Assembly (NCBI RefSeq): GCF_013055795.1 | Contig: NZ_JABETO010000005.1 | Span: 124,001 to 188,000 of the forward strand | Direction of reading: 5' to 3' | From: Streptomyces sp. I05A-00742 | Lineage (GTDB): Bacteria > Actinomycetota > Actinomycetes > Streptomycetales > Streptomycetaceae | DNA length: 64,000 bases | Part shown: piece by piece, positions 1 to 8,684 of the stretch | How positions within the stretch are numbered: the stretch's first letter is position 1 | How the letters are laid out: each line of letters starts with the position of its first letter | The notes under the pieces: model-generated | What the model was told of the DNA's origin: nothing | Databases searched by the model: none | What the model saw: only the letters and a program-made list of their open reading frames with translations | Position numbers and translations under genes: made by a program

Positions 1-63
1 GCGTCCCCACGGCCTTCCCGTTCGGCCACGACCCATCCTGTTCAGCGCTTCGGAGGTAGTCCT

Positions 64-1590
64 GTGTCCTATACGTCGAGATCACGAGCAGGAATGGGGC
101 CGGACCGTGTCGCACAGCCCGACGAGGGCGAGCGGCTGCGGGACCTCGGCTACCAGCCGGTGCTGGCGCGGCGCATGGGCGGTTTCGGCAACTTCGCCAT
201 CAGCTTCAGCATCATCTCGGTGCTGTCCGGCTGCATGACCCTCTACGGGTTCGGGCTGTCCACCGGCGGTCCGTCGGTGATGATGTGGGGCTGGGCCGGC
301 GTCGGCCTGATGGTGCTCTTCATCGGCATGGCGCTGGCCGAGGTCACCAGCGCCTATCCCACCTCGGGGGCCATGTTCTACATGGCCAACCGGCTCGGCG
401 GGCGCCGCTGGGGCTACTACACCGGCTGGGTCAACCTGCTGGGTCTGCTCGGCAGCATCGCGGGCAGCGGCTACGGCGCGGCCCAGTTCATCGGCGCGCT
501 GCTGCAGTTGCAGTTCGACTACGAGCCGACGCCCGAGTCGACCCTGCTGATCTTCGGCGTCATCCTCCTCGTCTTCGGGGTGCTGAACCTCTTCGGCGTG
601 CGGATGGTGTCGTTCCTCAACTCGGTCAGCGTCTGGTGGCACCTGCTCGGTGTGGCCATCATCGTCCTGGTGCTGTGGATCGCGCCGGACAGCCACCAGT
701 CGCCCTCGTTCGTCTTCACCCACTTCGTGAACAACACCGGCTGGGACAACCCGCTGTACGTGACGGCGCTCGGGCTGCTGCTGGCCCAGTACACGTTCAC
801 CGGCTACGACGCGTCGGCGCACCTCACGGAGGAGACCGCCAACGCCTCGACGGCCGCCCCCCGCGGCATGGTGCGCTCGATCTGGGTCTCGTGGATCGCG
901 GGCTTCATCCTGCTGGCCGGTCTGACCTTCGCCATCTCGGACTACGCCGCCACGACGGAGGCGGCGGTGCCGCCCGCGCAGATCTTCATCGACGCCCTGG
1001 GCAACGACGGCGCGACGTTCCTGCTGCTGATCGTCATCGGTGCCCAGCTGTTCTGCGCCAACGCGGGCATCGCGTCGGCCAGCCGGATGACGTTCGCGTT
1101 CAGCCGCGACGGCGCGCTGCCGGGCTCCCGGCTGTGGCGCCGGGTCAGCAGCAAGACGCAGACCCCGTACCCGGCGGTGTGGCTGGCGGTCATCGGCCCC
1201 TTCGTCCTCGCCCTGCCGTCGCTGTACTCCACCACCGCCTACACCGCCGTGACGGCCATCAACGTCATCGGCATCACGCCGTCCTACGTCATCCCCGTCT
1301 TCCTGCGGCTGCGCCACCCCGAGCGGTTCACCCCGGGGCCCTGGAACCTGGGCCGGTGGAGCCGTCCCGTCGGCTGGATAGCCGTCATCTGGGTGGCGTT
1401 CGCCACCGTGCTGTTCTGCCTGCCGCAGACCAGCCCGGTCACCGTCGAGTCCATGAACTACGCCGCCGTCGCGCTGGTCGCCGCGCTGCTGCTGGCCACC
1501 GCGTGGTACCCGTTCGCGCGCAGCTCCCTCACGACGCCGACCTACGACACCTCGGCCCGCGGCACCCAGCTGATGGAGGACATCGTCTGA
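64..1590 (+). CDS. APC-family amino acid/amine permease
   Basis: This is a 508-residue, strongly hydrophobic protein with about 12 predicted membrane segments, matching the amino acid-polyamine-organocation transporter family in length and pattern. The GTG start lies 6 nt after a GGAGGT ribosome site (52-57). Its TGA stop overlaps the ATG of the next gene by one base, so the two are translationally coupled. The partner is a glutamine-synthetase-like amine ligase, so the likely role is import of the amine or amino acid that the ligase then glutamylates. In Streptomyces such pairs serve ethanolamine or polyamine use. The substrate is an inference from context; the family call is firm. Confidence 0.85.
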   Translation: MSYTSRSRAGMGPDRVAQPDEGERLRDLGYQPVLARRMGGFGNFAISFSIISVLSGCMTLYGFGLSTGGPSVMMWGWAGVGLMVLFIGMALAEVTSAYPTSGAMFYMANRLGGRRWGYYTGWVNLLGLLGSIAGSGYGAAQFIGALLQLQFDYEPTPESTLLIFGVILLVFGVLNLFGVRMVSFLNSVSVWWHLLGVAIIVLVLWIAPDSHQSPSFVFTHFVNNTGWDNPLYVTALGLLLAQYTFTGYDASAHLTEETANASTAAPRGMVRSIWVSWIAGFILLAGLTFAISDYAATTEAAVPPAQIFIDALGNDGATFLLLIVIGAQLFCANAGIASASRMTFAFSRDGALPGSRLWRRVSSKTQTPYPAVWLAVIGPFVLALPSLYSTTAYTAVTAINVIGITPSYVIPVFLRLRHPERFTPGPWNLGRWSRPVGWIAVIWVAFATVLFCLPQTSPVTVESMNYAAVALVAALLLATAWYPFARSSLTTPTYDTSARGTQLMEDIV

Positions 1591-2990
1591 TGACCCGCTC
1601 CACCGCGGGGGACAGCCACCCCCCGACCCCGCAGCACGGCCGGCTCACCCTCGACGCCCTGCGCGAGGAGATCCACCAGGGCCGCGTCCGGACCGTGGCC
1701 CTGGCCCTCGTCGACATGCAGGGACGGCTCAAGGGCAAGCGCTACGACGCCGGTCACTTCCTCCACTCGGTCGTCGACAAGGGCTCGGACATGTGCGCCT
1801 ACGTGCTCGCGACCGACGTCGACATGCGCCCGCTGCCCGGGTACGCCCTGGCCTCCTGGGACACCGGCTACGGCGACCTGCACGTGAGCGCCGACCCGGA
1901 CGCCGTCCGGGTGCTCCCCTGGTGGCCGGGGACCGCGCTGATCCACACCGACGCGACCATCGACGGCCGGCCCGTCCCGGTGGCCCCCCGGGAGATGCTG
2001 CGCCGGCAGCTCGCCCGGCTCGCGGACCGCGGTCTGACCGCCAAGACCGGGCTGGAGACGGAGTTCGTCCTCTACCGGGGGCCCTACGACCGGGCCCTGG
2101 ACGGTCGGCGCGGCCTGCGGCCCGTCACCTCCCGCAACCTTGACCTCTCCCTCGACCACGACAGTCGCACGGACCGGTTCCTGCGGCGGCTCCAGTCGGC
2201 GCTCGGCGGCGCGGGCCTGCCGGTCGAGGCCGTCAAGACCGAGGCCGGGCCCGGCCAGGTGGAGATCACCTTCCCCTACGGGGAGCCGCTGTCGGCGTGC
2301 GACGGGCACACGCTCTTCAAGCACGCCGTGCGGCACGTGGGGACCCGGGCCGGGCTGGCGCCCACGTTCATGGCGGTCCCGGACCCCGGGGTGGGCAGCG
2401 GCCTCCACCTCCACCTGTCCCTGTGGTCCGACGACGAGCCGGTGCTGCCGGACCCGGACGGCAAGCCGTCCGCCCTGGCCCGGCACGCCGTCGCGGGGCT
2501 GCTGACCGTCCTCCCCGAACTGGCGCCCCTGTACGCGCCGAACGTCAACTCCTACCGCAGGTACGCGTCCGAGAGCTTCGCCCCGACCGGCTTCACCTGG
2601 GGCTTCGACAACCGGACCTGTGCCGTCCGCGTCGTCGGCCGCGGTCGCGGCCTGCACCTGGAGATCCGGCTGCCGGGCGCCGACGCGAACCCGTACCTGG
2701 CTCTCACCGCCGCCCTGGCGGCCATCGAGCACGGCATCGACCACACGCTCGAACCGCCGCCCGCCGCAGAGGGCAGCGCCTACGCGCAGGACGCCCCGCC
2801 GGTCCCGGCCACCCTGGCCGAGGCCCTGGACGCGTTCCGCAAGGGGGCCCTGGGCCGGAAGTTGCTCGCCGACGGCGTCGTCGAGCACTACGCCCGCGCC
2901 GCCGAGGTCGAACTGGAGGCGCTGGGCGACGCGGTGGACGCGGAGGCGGTCACCGAGGCCGAGCTGCACCGGTGGTTCGAAAGCGCCTAG
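1590..2990 (+). CDS. Glutamine synthetase-like gamma-glutamyl-amine ligase (GlnA3/GlnA4 type)
   Basis: The 466-residue protein has the glutamine synthetase fold: a beta-grasp N-terminus, the metal-binding ETEFVLY segment, the EAGPGQVEITFPY segment, the GSGLHLHLSL segment and a C-terminal NPYLALTAAL segment. Its ATG overlaps the permease stop as TGATG. It resembles the paralogues that S. coelicolor uses to glutamylate polyamines (GlnA3) or ethanolamine (GlnA4) more than the housekeeping GlnA, because it is paired with an APC permease and diverges at its N-terminus. ATP-dependent gamma-glutamylation of an imported amine is therefore inferred; the precise amine is not visible in the sequence. 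Confidence 0.8.
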   Translation: MTRSTAGDSHPPTPQHGRLTLDALREEIHQGRVRTVALALVDMQGRLKGKRYDAGHFLHSVVDKGSDMCAYVLATDVDMRPLPGYALASWDTGYGDLHVSADPDAVRVLPWWPGTALIHTDATIDGRPVPVAPREMLRRQLARLADRGLTAKTGLETEFVLYRGPYDRALDGRRGLRPVTSRNLDLSLDHDSRTDRFLRRLQSALGGAGLPVEAVKTEAGPGQVEITFPYGEPLSACDGHTLFKHAVRHVGTRAGLAPTFMAVPDPGVGSGLHLHLSLWSDDEPVLPDPDGKPSALARHAVAGLLTVLPELAPLYAPNVNSYRRYASESFAPTGFTWGFDNRTCAVRVVGRGRGLHLEIRLPGADANPYLALTAALAAIEHGIDHTLEPPPAAEGSAYAQDAPPVPATLAEALDAFRKGALGRKLLADGVVEHYARAAEVELEALGDAVDAEAVTEAELHRWFESA

Positions 2991-3053
2991 GGTTCCGCTG
3001 AGGAACCCCGTCCCCGGCAGGTGGCGGGGCGGCGCGGCGGGAGGGACGACGGC

Positions 3054-3390
3054 GTGGCGGTGACGCCCTGGGAGGGGTTCCGGTACGGCCCGTGGCCGGG
3101 CACCGCCGTCGTCCCGCAGGCCCCGCCGGACGAGGAGACGCGCGCGGGCCAGGACCTGCCGCGCACGCTGCTGCCGGTGCCCGGCGAAGGGGTGGACAGC
3201 GGCCGGTGTTCGATCCGGCCGCTGTCCACCACCGCCCGGGCATGCGGCTGAGCGAACCGCAGTTCGCCGACCCCCGCACCCGCGAGGCGTGGTACGCGGC
3301 GCGGCGGAGGTCGTCGCCGCCCACCTCGGGGACCGGCTGGGCGACCCGTACACGGCGGCGGACCGGCTGGCGGCGGCGCCCGGGCGGTGA
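3054..3390 (+). pseudogene. Frameshifted coding remnant, identity unknown
   Basis: Three consecutive stretches with coding-like third-position GC lie in three different frames. A GTG-started frame runs 3054-3251. A second frame carries FDPAAVHHRPGMRLSEPQF and FADPRTREAWYAAR (about 3206-3303). A third frame then reads AAEVVAAHLGDRLGDPYTAA and stops at 3390. Joined by two frame changes they make one plausible protein of about 110 residues. I do not recognise the family. It follows the permease-ligase pair on the same strand and may be a decayed third gene of that operon. The rest of 2991-3579 shows no other gene. Confidence 0.4.
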
Positions 3391-3579
3391 TCCCGGGCGG
3401 CCGTTCCCCGGTCCGGCTCGTCCGGCGGCGGGAGCGGCCCGGGCGCGCCGTCCGGGGTGCCGTACCCGCCGTTGCTCCGTGCCGTGACCGTCCGTCACGT
3501 TCCGCTCGTCGCGTTCCCCACCCGGGCGCGCGCCGACGACCGGGTCGCGCGCCGCCAACTGCCGCCGCAAGCCCGGACG

Positions 3580-4863
3580 TCAGCCCGCCGGACGCCCCAG
3601 CCGCGCCGCGTCGGCCGCCTCCGTGCCCCGCGCCCAGCCCTCCGCGTCACGGCCGCGCAGCCGGTGCGAGGTGGTCTCGGGGAAGAGCCGGCCGGCCGTC
3701 TCGCCGACGGCGACGTCGCGGGCGGCGAGCACGGGCAGGACTTCCGGGCGGGTCTCCCGGGCGGTCACGTCCCGGGCGGCGGCAGAGAGCCGGTCGCCGA
3801 TCCGGGCGGCGTAGGCGATCAGGAAGGACTCGCGGAAGTCCCGGGTGCGGCGCCCGCGCCCGCCGCGGTGGTAGGCGTCGGCGGCCCGGAGCATGGCGGC
3901 GTCCGCCTGGACCAGGAGGGAGGTGTACATCAGCTCGACCAGCTCCAGGTCGGCGTCGAAGCCGACGACGGTGGAGAAGCCGTACTCGCCCGACCACACC
4001 GCGTGGCAGTGGTTGGCCCCGGCGACGGCGCTCAGGAGGAGGGCCTTCGCGGACTCGTACGGGCCCTCGACCCCGAGCCTGCGGGCTCCCGGTCCCGCAC
4101 CGGAGGGTCCGTCACCGGAAGGCCCGGCTCCGGCGGCCGCGAGCAGCGCGTCGTCGAGCGAGTGGCGCGCCATGAGCTCCTGCGCCTTGGCGGAGAACGC
4201 CTCGGCCTCGTCGGGGAAGTCCGTCGACTCGGCCTTGGCGAGCAGCGCCCGGATCCGGGCGAGCGTCTTCGGCTCGACGGCGGCGGTACGGCCGCCCGGG
4301 CCGGCGGGTGCGGCGGCGCCGGGGAGCGGGCCGACGGCGCCGATGTACGGCAGGGAGGCGACGATGCGCAGGGCGTCGAGCGCGAGGGCGACGGTCTCGA
4401 AGCGGCTGAGGCGCTCGCGTCGCGCGAAGGCGTCCAGGTACGCGCCGTCGTCCGGCCACCACACCGCGGCGTCCAGCTCGCGGAGCTGCCCGGCCCAGTG
4501 CGGGTCGAGCGTCCGGGCGTCGTAGCGGCGGGCCTCCGCCGCCACGGCGTCGAGGACGAAGCGGAGTGCGGCGGGCGACGCGTCCCGGCGGACCGGCCGG
4601 ACGACGTCGGCGGGCTGCCAGCCGCGCTCCCACGCGCTCCGGAGCTCGGCGGCGGCCACGGCCAGCAGCGCCCGTCCGACGGCTTCCGGTCCTTCGGGCG
4701 CGGCGGCGAGGGCGGAGGCGTCGGCGTAGGCGGCGTCCTCGACGTCGGCCCCGCCGGGGCCGGCTTCCGCGGCGAGCGCGCGGAGGCGGCGCACGGCCGC
4801 CTCGACGGCCTGCCGAAGCGCGGTCTCCTCGGGCCGCTCACGGCCGCTGCTGCGCTTGCCCAC
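3580..4863 (-). CDS. DUF2786 domain protein
   Basis: The protein has 427 residues and starts at a GTG preceded by GAGGAAG. Near its middle it has the DUF2786 signature: an IRALLAKAEST helix, then EAEAFSAKAQELMARH. The N-terminal 200 residues are Ala- and Arg-rich and helical. The C-terminal part contains conserved-looking aromatic and His residues around YESAKALLLSAVAGANHCHA, which is common in actinobacterial members. No enzymatic role is established for the family. It is transcribed towards the ligase remnant and away from the L,D-transpeptidase, from which a strong hairpin separates it, so it probably has its own promoter. Confidence 0.75.
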   Translation of the reverse strand: MGKRSSGRERPEETALRQAVEAAVRRLRALAAEAGPGGADVEDAAYADASALAAAPEGPEAVGRALLAVAAAELRSAWERGWQPADVVRPVRRDASPAALRFVLDAVAAEARRYDARTLDPHWAGQLRELDAAVWWPDDGAYLDAFARRERLSRFETVALALDALRIVASLPYIGAVGPLPGAAAPAGPGGRTAAVEPKTLARIRALLAKAESTDFPDEAEAFSAKAQELMARHSLDDALLAAAGAGPSGDGPSGAGPGARRLGVEGPYESAKALLLSAVAGANHCHAVWSGEYGFSTVVGFDADLELVELMYTSLLVQADAAMLRAADAYHRGGRGRRTRDFRESFLIAYAARIGDRLSAAARDVTARETRPEVLPVLAARDVAVGETAGRLFPETTSHRLRGRDAEGWARGTEAADAARLGRPAG

Positions 4864-4884
4864 GGGGGTCTTCCTCGTTCTCGT

Positions 4885-4940
4885 CCGGCCGTGCCGGTGG
4901 TTCTCCGGCCGTGCCGGTGGTTCTCCGGCCGTGCCGGTGC
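4885..4940. repeat. 20-bp tandem repeat, 2.8 copies
   Basis: The unit CCGGCCGTGCCGGTGGTTCT occurs at 4885-4904 and 4905-4924, and in part at 4925-4940. The block sits between the DUF2786 start codon and the hairpin of the upstream gene, so it lies in the DUF2786 promoter or leader. It has the look of a small slippage-generated repeat. Confidence 0.8.
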
Positions 4941-4953
4941 CGGTGGTGCGACG

Positions 4954-4993
4954 CCGCCGGGCGGCGGCCGCGGTCGCGGCCGCCGCCCGGCGG
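4954..4993 (-). terminator. Intrinsic hairpin after the L,D-transpeptidase gene
   Basis: A perfect 18-bp inverted repeat (arms 4954-4971 and 4976-4993, 4-nt loop GGTC) lies 32 bp beyond the stop codon of the minus-strand L,D-transpeptidase gene. It has no U-run, as is usual in Streptomyces. It probably ends that transcript before the DUF2786 gene. Confidence 0.75.
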
Positions 4994-5025
4994 AAGGGGG
5001 TCGTGACGACAGGCTCGGACGGGGA

Positions 5026-6285
5026 TCAGGCGCCGGTCGCGCTGCCCTTGATCCAGTCCTGCCAGCTCATGTTCCAGCCGTTGAGGCCGTTGTCCGGGGA
5101 GATGGTCTTGTCGTCGGAGTTCTTCACCACGACGACGTCACCGATCTGGGAGTTCTTGAAGAACCAGGCGCCCGGGGTGTTCGGGTCGTCGGCGCCCTGC
5201 TTGTCCTGCAGACCGACGCAGCCGTGGCTGGTGTTCTCACTGCCGAAGATGCCGCGGCCCCAGTAGTTGCCGTGGATGAACGTGCCCGACGTGGACAGCC
5301 GCATCGCGTGCGGGACGTCCTTGATGTCGTACTCGCCCTTGCCGTCGGCCTTGGAGAAGCCCACCGTGGAGCCGTCCATACGGGTCTCGACGAACTTCTC
5401 CGAGATCACCATCCGGCCGTTGTAGGTGGGGTTGGAGGGGCTGCCCGCCGAGATCGGGATGGTCTTGATGACCTTGCCGTCGCGCACCACGGTCATCTGG
5501 TGGGTCTTGGCGTCCACCGTGGAGACCTGCGAGTAGCCGACGTGGAACTTGACCGTCTTCTTCTGGATGCCCTTGATGCCCGGGGCGGCCATGACGTTGT
5601 CCAGGTCCATCTTGAGGGTGACCTCGGAGTTGGCCTTCCAGTAGTCCTGCGGACGGAAGTCCAGGCGCTGGTCGTTGAACCAGTGGCCGACGACCTGCTG
5701 GCCGCTGCTGGACGTCACGTTGATGTGGGACTGGACGGCCTTGCGGTCCTTGATCGGCTTGTCGAAGTTGATCGAGACCGGCATGCCGACGCCGACCTTC
5801 TGCCCGTCCTCCGGGGTGAAGGAGCCGATGAAGCTGTTGTCCGGCGAGACCGTGGAGAACGAGGAGTGCTCCGTGGCCCGGCGGTCCTTGTCGTCCTTCG
5901 CCTCGGCGACGATCTTGTACTTGGAGGACCGCTCCAGATTGTTCTTGAGCTTCCAGCTCTTCTTGTCCGCCGAGAGGGAACCCTCGACCGGGCGACCCTT
6001 CGCGTCCGTCATCTTGACGCTCGTGAGTTCACCGTCGCTGACGGTGACCTCGACGGCATCCGCGCTGACGCCCGCGTTCGCCGTACCACCCTTGGGCGTG
6101 ATCTTGATCTGTGCCTTGGAGGCGTCCTTCGCGGCCGCGGCATCGACGTTCTGCTGCGTCTTCTCCTTGCCGGAGCCGCCGCCCTTGCCGTCGTCGCCGC
6201 CTCCGCCGCAGGCGGCGAGGGTGAGCACACCACCGAGCACGGCGGCCGCGGCCACCAGGCCCTTGCGGCACTTGCCGTCCTTCAT
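5026..6285 (-). CDS. L,D-transpeptidase lipoprotein (YkuD family)
   Basis: The predicted protein has 419 residues. It begins with a lipoprotein signal ending in LTLAAC, with the acylated Cys near residue 26. A low-complexity Gly/Lys linker and tandem Ig-like domains follow (roughly residues 60-270). The C-terminal YkuD domain has the catalytic NTSHGCVGL motif, with Cys near residue 356. Such enzymes form 3-3 meso-DAP crosslinks in peptidoglycan outside the membrane. I prefer the ATG at 6285 because a GGAG lies 9 nt upstream. In-frame ATGs at 6294 and 6300 are alternatives. A possible sigma-R-type promoter lies at 6418-6443. Confidence 0.9.
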   Translation of the reverse strand: MKDGKCRKGLVAAAAVLGGVLTLAACGGGGDDGKGGGSGKEKTQQNVDAAAAKDASKAQIKITPKGGTANAGVSADAVEVTVSDGELTSVKMTDAKGRPVEGSLSADKKSWKLKNNLERSSKYKIVAEAKDDKDRRATEHSSFSTVSPDNSFIGSFTPEDGQKVGVGMPVSINFDKPIKDRKAVQSHINVTSSSGQQVVGHWFNDQRLDFRPQDYWKANSEVTLKMDLDNVMAAPGIKGIQKKTVKFHVGYSQVSTVDAKTHQMTVVRDGKVIKTIPISAGSPSNPTYNGRMVISEKFVETRMDGSTVGFSKADGKGEYDIKDVPHAMRLSTSGTFIHGNYWGRGIFGSENTSHGCVGLQDKQGADDPNTPGAWFFKNSQIGDVVVVKNSDDKTISPDNGLNGWNMSWQDWIKGSATGA

Positions 6286-6662
6286 CACACGCATCTCCAT
6301 CGCTCTGGACCCCGAAATCCCCGAACCGGGCCATGGGAGCAGCTCTCCGCCCCCGGCCTCCCCCGGCAGTACCGGGGCGTACCGCGCATGCCCCATCGGT
6401 CCCGGCTACTGCTAGGGAACGCCTGACCCGATTCGCCCGTTCCACCCTTGCGGAAAGTGTGGGGAAGACCACGCCAGTAAAGACCCTCGGGGCGCCTGCG
6501 CCCAAGCCGGGGTCCCGGTGAATCCGCGACGGCGGGGGCCGGGGCGGTGCCACGCCTTCCCCACCGCCCGTGCGTATCACTAACATCTGTTCGGCCGGGG
6601 CCCGTGCGGAGCCGGCAAGGAACGCCGGCCCCTGATCTCCGCCGCTGCCGAGGGGATGCTCC
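6286..6662. other. Divergent intergenic region
   Basis: This 377-bp gap separates the minus-strand L,D-transpeptidase from a plus-strand small membrane protein. It contains the ECF-type promoter candidate described separately and, for the plus-strand gene, a possible TAACAT -10 element near 6581. I see no gene in it. Confidence 0.6.
6418..6443 (-). promoter_or_regulatory. Putative sigma-R-type promoter of the L,D-transpeptidase gene
   Basis: On the minus strand GGAAC (6443-6439) is followed after exactly 18 nt by GTT (6420-6418). This matches the GGAAT-N18-GTT consensus of the Streptomyces thiol-oxidative-stress sigma factor SigR at all but one position. Transcription would start about 110-120 nt upstream of the gene. 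The match is short, so this is a suggestion. Confidence 0.4.
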
Positions 6663-6965
6663 GTGACCGCTCGCCGCCCGCTGCTGACCGCTGTCGCCGC
6701 CGGGGTGCTGCTGTGCGCGGGCTGGCTGGTGCCGGCCGCGAACGCGACGACCGGGCACCCCGAACCGTCCGCACGCCCCACCGGCGTCGCGGCCCACCGG
6801 GCGGACCCGCAGGGCGCCGGGCAGGCGCGCGGCGGCGGACAGCGGCTCGCGGACTCCGGCAGCGTGGACACCACGCCGTACGTCTACGGCGGTCTCGCCT
6901 TTATGACGGCCGGAGGGGCCCTGGTCACCGGCGCCGTCCGGCGGTCGCGGACGGCGGGGCGCTGA
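6663..6965 (+). CDS. Small secreted/membrane-anchored protein
   Basis: The protein has 100 residues and starts at a GTG about 8 nt after GAGGGG. It has an N-terminal signal peptide (Arg-Arg then LLTAVAAGVLLCAGWLV, with a cut expected after the Ala-rich stretch near residue 28). A polar extracytoplasmic stretch follows, then one C-terminal membrane helix (about residues 73-91) and a short Arg-rich cytosolic tail. This topology is common among small Streptomyces cell-envelope proteins. I do not recognise a domain. It converges on hutH with only 15 bp between stop codons. Confidence 0.65.
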   Translation: MTARRPLLTAVAAGVLLCAGWLVPAANATTGHPEPSARPTGVAAHRADPQGAGQARGGGQRLADSGSVDTTPYVYGGLAFMTAGGALVTGAVRRSRTAGR

Positions 6966-6980
6966 CCGGGCCCTTCGGGC

Positions 6981-8540
6981 TCAGCCCAGCGGACCCGTCA
7001 CCGGCTCCACGGCCGCCACGAGCCGCCCGGACCGGACGAACGCCTCGGCCGCCGCCAGATCGGGAGCGAGGAACCGGTCCTCCCCCGGCCCCTCCACGCC
7101 CGCCTCGCGCACCGCGCGCAGCACCGCCGCCGTGGCCGGGGACGGCGTCAGACCGGTCCGCAGCTCGACGGCGCGGGTGGCGGCCACCAGCTCCACGGCG
7201 ATCACCCGGGTGAGGGCCCCCAGGGCGGTCCGCAGCTTGCGCGCCGCCGACCAGCCCATGGAGACGTGGTCCTCCTGCATCGCCGAGGACGGGATCGAGT
7301 CGACCGACGCGGGGACGGCCAGCCGCTTCATCTCGCTGACCAGGGCCGCCTGCGTGTACTGGGCGATCATGAGGCCGGAGTCGACCCCGGGGTCGGCCGC
7401 CAGGAACGGCGGCAGGCCGTGCGAACGGTTCTTGTCGAGCAGCCGGTCGGTGCGCCGCTCCGCGATGGAGGCCAGGTCGGCGGCGGCGATCGCCAGGAAG
7501 TCGAGGACGTACGCGACGGGCGCGCCGTGGAAGTTGCCGTTGGACTCGACGCGGCCGTCGGGGAGCACGACGGGGTTGTCGACGGCCGCCGCCAGCTCCC
7601 GGTCGGCGACCAGCCGGGCGTGCGCGAGGGTGTCGCGGCCCGCGCCGGCCACCTGGGGCGCGCAGCGGATCGAGTACGCGTCCTGGACGCGCGGCGCGTC
7701 GTCCTGATGGTGTCCGGTCATCCCCGAACCGCCCAGCACCCGCAGCATGTTGTCGGCGCTGGTGCCCTGCCCGGGGTGCGGGCGGATGGTGTGCAGCTCG
7801 GGGGCGAGGACCTTCTCGGAGCCGAGCAGGGCTTCCAGGGAGAGCGCGGCGGTGATGTCCGCGGAGGTGATGAGGCGGGAGAGGTCGGCGCAGGCCATGA
7901 CGAGCATGCCGAGCATGCCGTCGGTCCCGTTGAGGAGGGCCAGCCCCTCCTTCTCCCGGAGCTCGACGGGCTCGATGCCGTGCGCGGCGAGCAGCTGGGC
8001 GGCCGGGGCGACGACGCCGTCCGGGCCCTCCGCCTCGCCCTCGCCCATGAGCGTGAGCGCGCAGTGCGAGAGCGGCGCCAGGTCGCCGGAGCAGCCGAGC
8101 GACCCGTATTCGTGGACGACGGGGGTGATCCCGGCGTTGAGCAGCGCGGCCATGGTCTCGATCACCAGCGGGCGGACGCCCGTGCGCCCGGAGGCGAGGG
8201 TCTTGAGGCGCAGGAACATCAGCGCGCGGACGACCTCCCGCTCCACCCGCGGGCCCATGCCGGCGGCGTGCGAGCGCACGATGTTGCGCTGGAGCTGTGC
8301 ACGCAGCTCGGGGCTGATGTGGCGGACGGCGAGGGCGCCGAAGCCGGTGGAGACGCCGTAGACGGGGTCCGGCTTGGCGGCCAGGTCCTCCACGATCTGC
8401 CGGGACGCGGCGACGGCGGCCAGGGCCTCGGGGGACACGACGACGCGCGCGTCGTGGCGCGCCACGGCGATCACGTCGTCCGCGGTCGTTCCGGAGGTTC
8501 CCACCACCACGTCGGTGACTGCGCGCATCTGCATATCCAT
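6981..8540 (-). CDS. hutH: Histidine ammonia-lyase
   Basis: This 519-residue enzyme converts L-histidine to urocanate and ammonia, the first step of histidine catabolism. The electrophilic MIO cofactor arises from a tripeptide, here Cys150-Ser151-Gly152 within GSLGCSGDLAPLSH. Most bacterial enzymes have Ala-Ser-Gly, but Cys-Ser-Gly is known from Streptomyces griseus HutH. Other family landmarks are YGVSTGFG, NGTDGMLGML, QDAYSIRCAPQ and SSAMQEDHVSMGW. The ATG start is preceded by AGGGTG. No other hut gene is nearby, which is usual for Streptomyces. The upstream neighbour on the same strand is a GGDEF protein. Confidence 0.97.
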   Translation of the reverse strand: MDMQMRAVTDVVVGTSGTTADDVIAVARHDARVVVSPEALAAVAASRQIVEDLAAKPDPVYGVSTGFGALAVRHISPELRAQLQRNIVRSHAAGMGPRVEREVVRALMFLRLKTLASGRTGVRPLVIETMAALLNAGITPVVHEYGSLGCSGDLAPLSHCALTLMGEGEAEGPDGVVAPAAQLLAAHGIEPVELREKEGLALLNGTDGMLGMLVMACADLSRLITSADITAALSLEALLGSEKVLAPELHTIRPHPGQGTSADNMLRVLGGSGMTGHHQDDAPRVQDAYSIRCAPQVAGAGRDTLAHARLVADRELAAAVDNPVVLPDGRVESNGNFHGAPVAYVLDFLAIAAADLASIAERRTDRLLDKNRSHGLPPFLAADPGVDSGLMIAQYTQAALVSEMKRLAVPASVDSIPSSAMQEDHVSMGWSAARKLRTALGALTRVIAVELVAATRAVELRTGLTPSPATAAVLRAVREAGVEGPGEDRFLAPDLAAAEAFVRSGRLVAAVEPVTGPLG

Positions 8541-8564
8541 ATTCAGGCACCCTAGAGACTGAAT
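8541..8564 (-). promoter_or_regulatory. Inverted repeat enclosing the hutH ribosome site
   Basis: ATTCAG (8541-8546) and CTGAAT (8559-8564) form a perfect 6-bp inverted repeat directly next to the hutH ATG. The 12-nt space between them contains the only purine-rich ribosome site (AGGGTG on the minus strand). It could be an operator or a weak hairpin presenting or hiding the ribosome site. Function is unproven. Confidence 0.35.
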
Positions 8565-8684
8565 CGCCTTCTGTCACTAGGTGGATGACATGTGGCCGTT
8601 CCGTCGGCTTCGCCGGCTGTCCAGTCCAACGCCGACGGGGGCCGGGGCATGCCGCACCGCCTCCACAGGGTCCGAGCAGGGCTC

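Noticed and set aside
1542..3353. A very long open frame on the minus strand opposite the glutamine-synthetase-like gene.
   Set aside because: It is an antisense by-product of high third-position GC. Its translation is Arg/Pro/Gly-rich without family motifs, and the plus-strand gene is clearly real.
4885..4940. Tandem repeats considered as a CRISPR array.
   Set aside because: The units are directly adjacent with no spacers, there are only 2.8 copies, and no cas genes are present.
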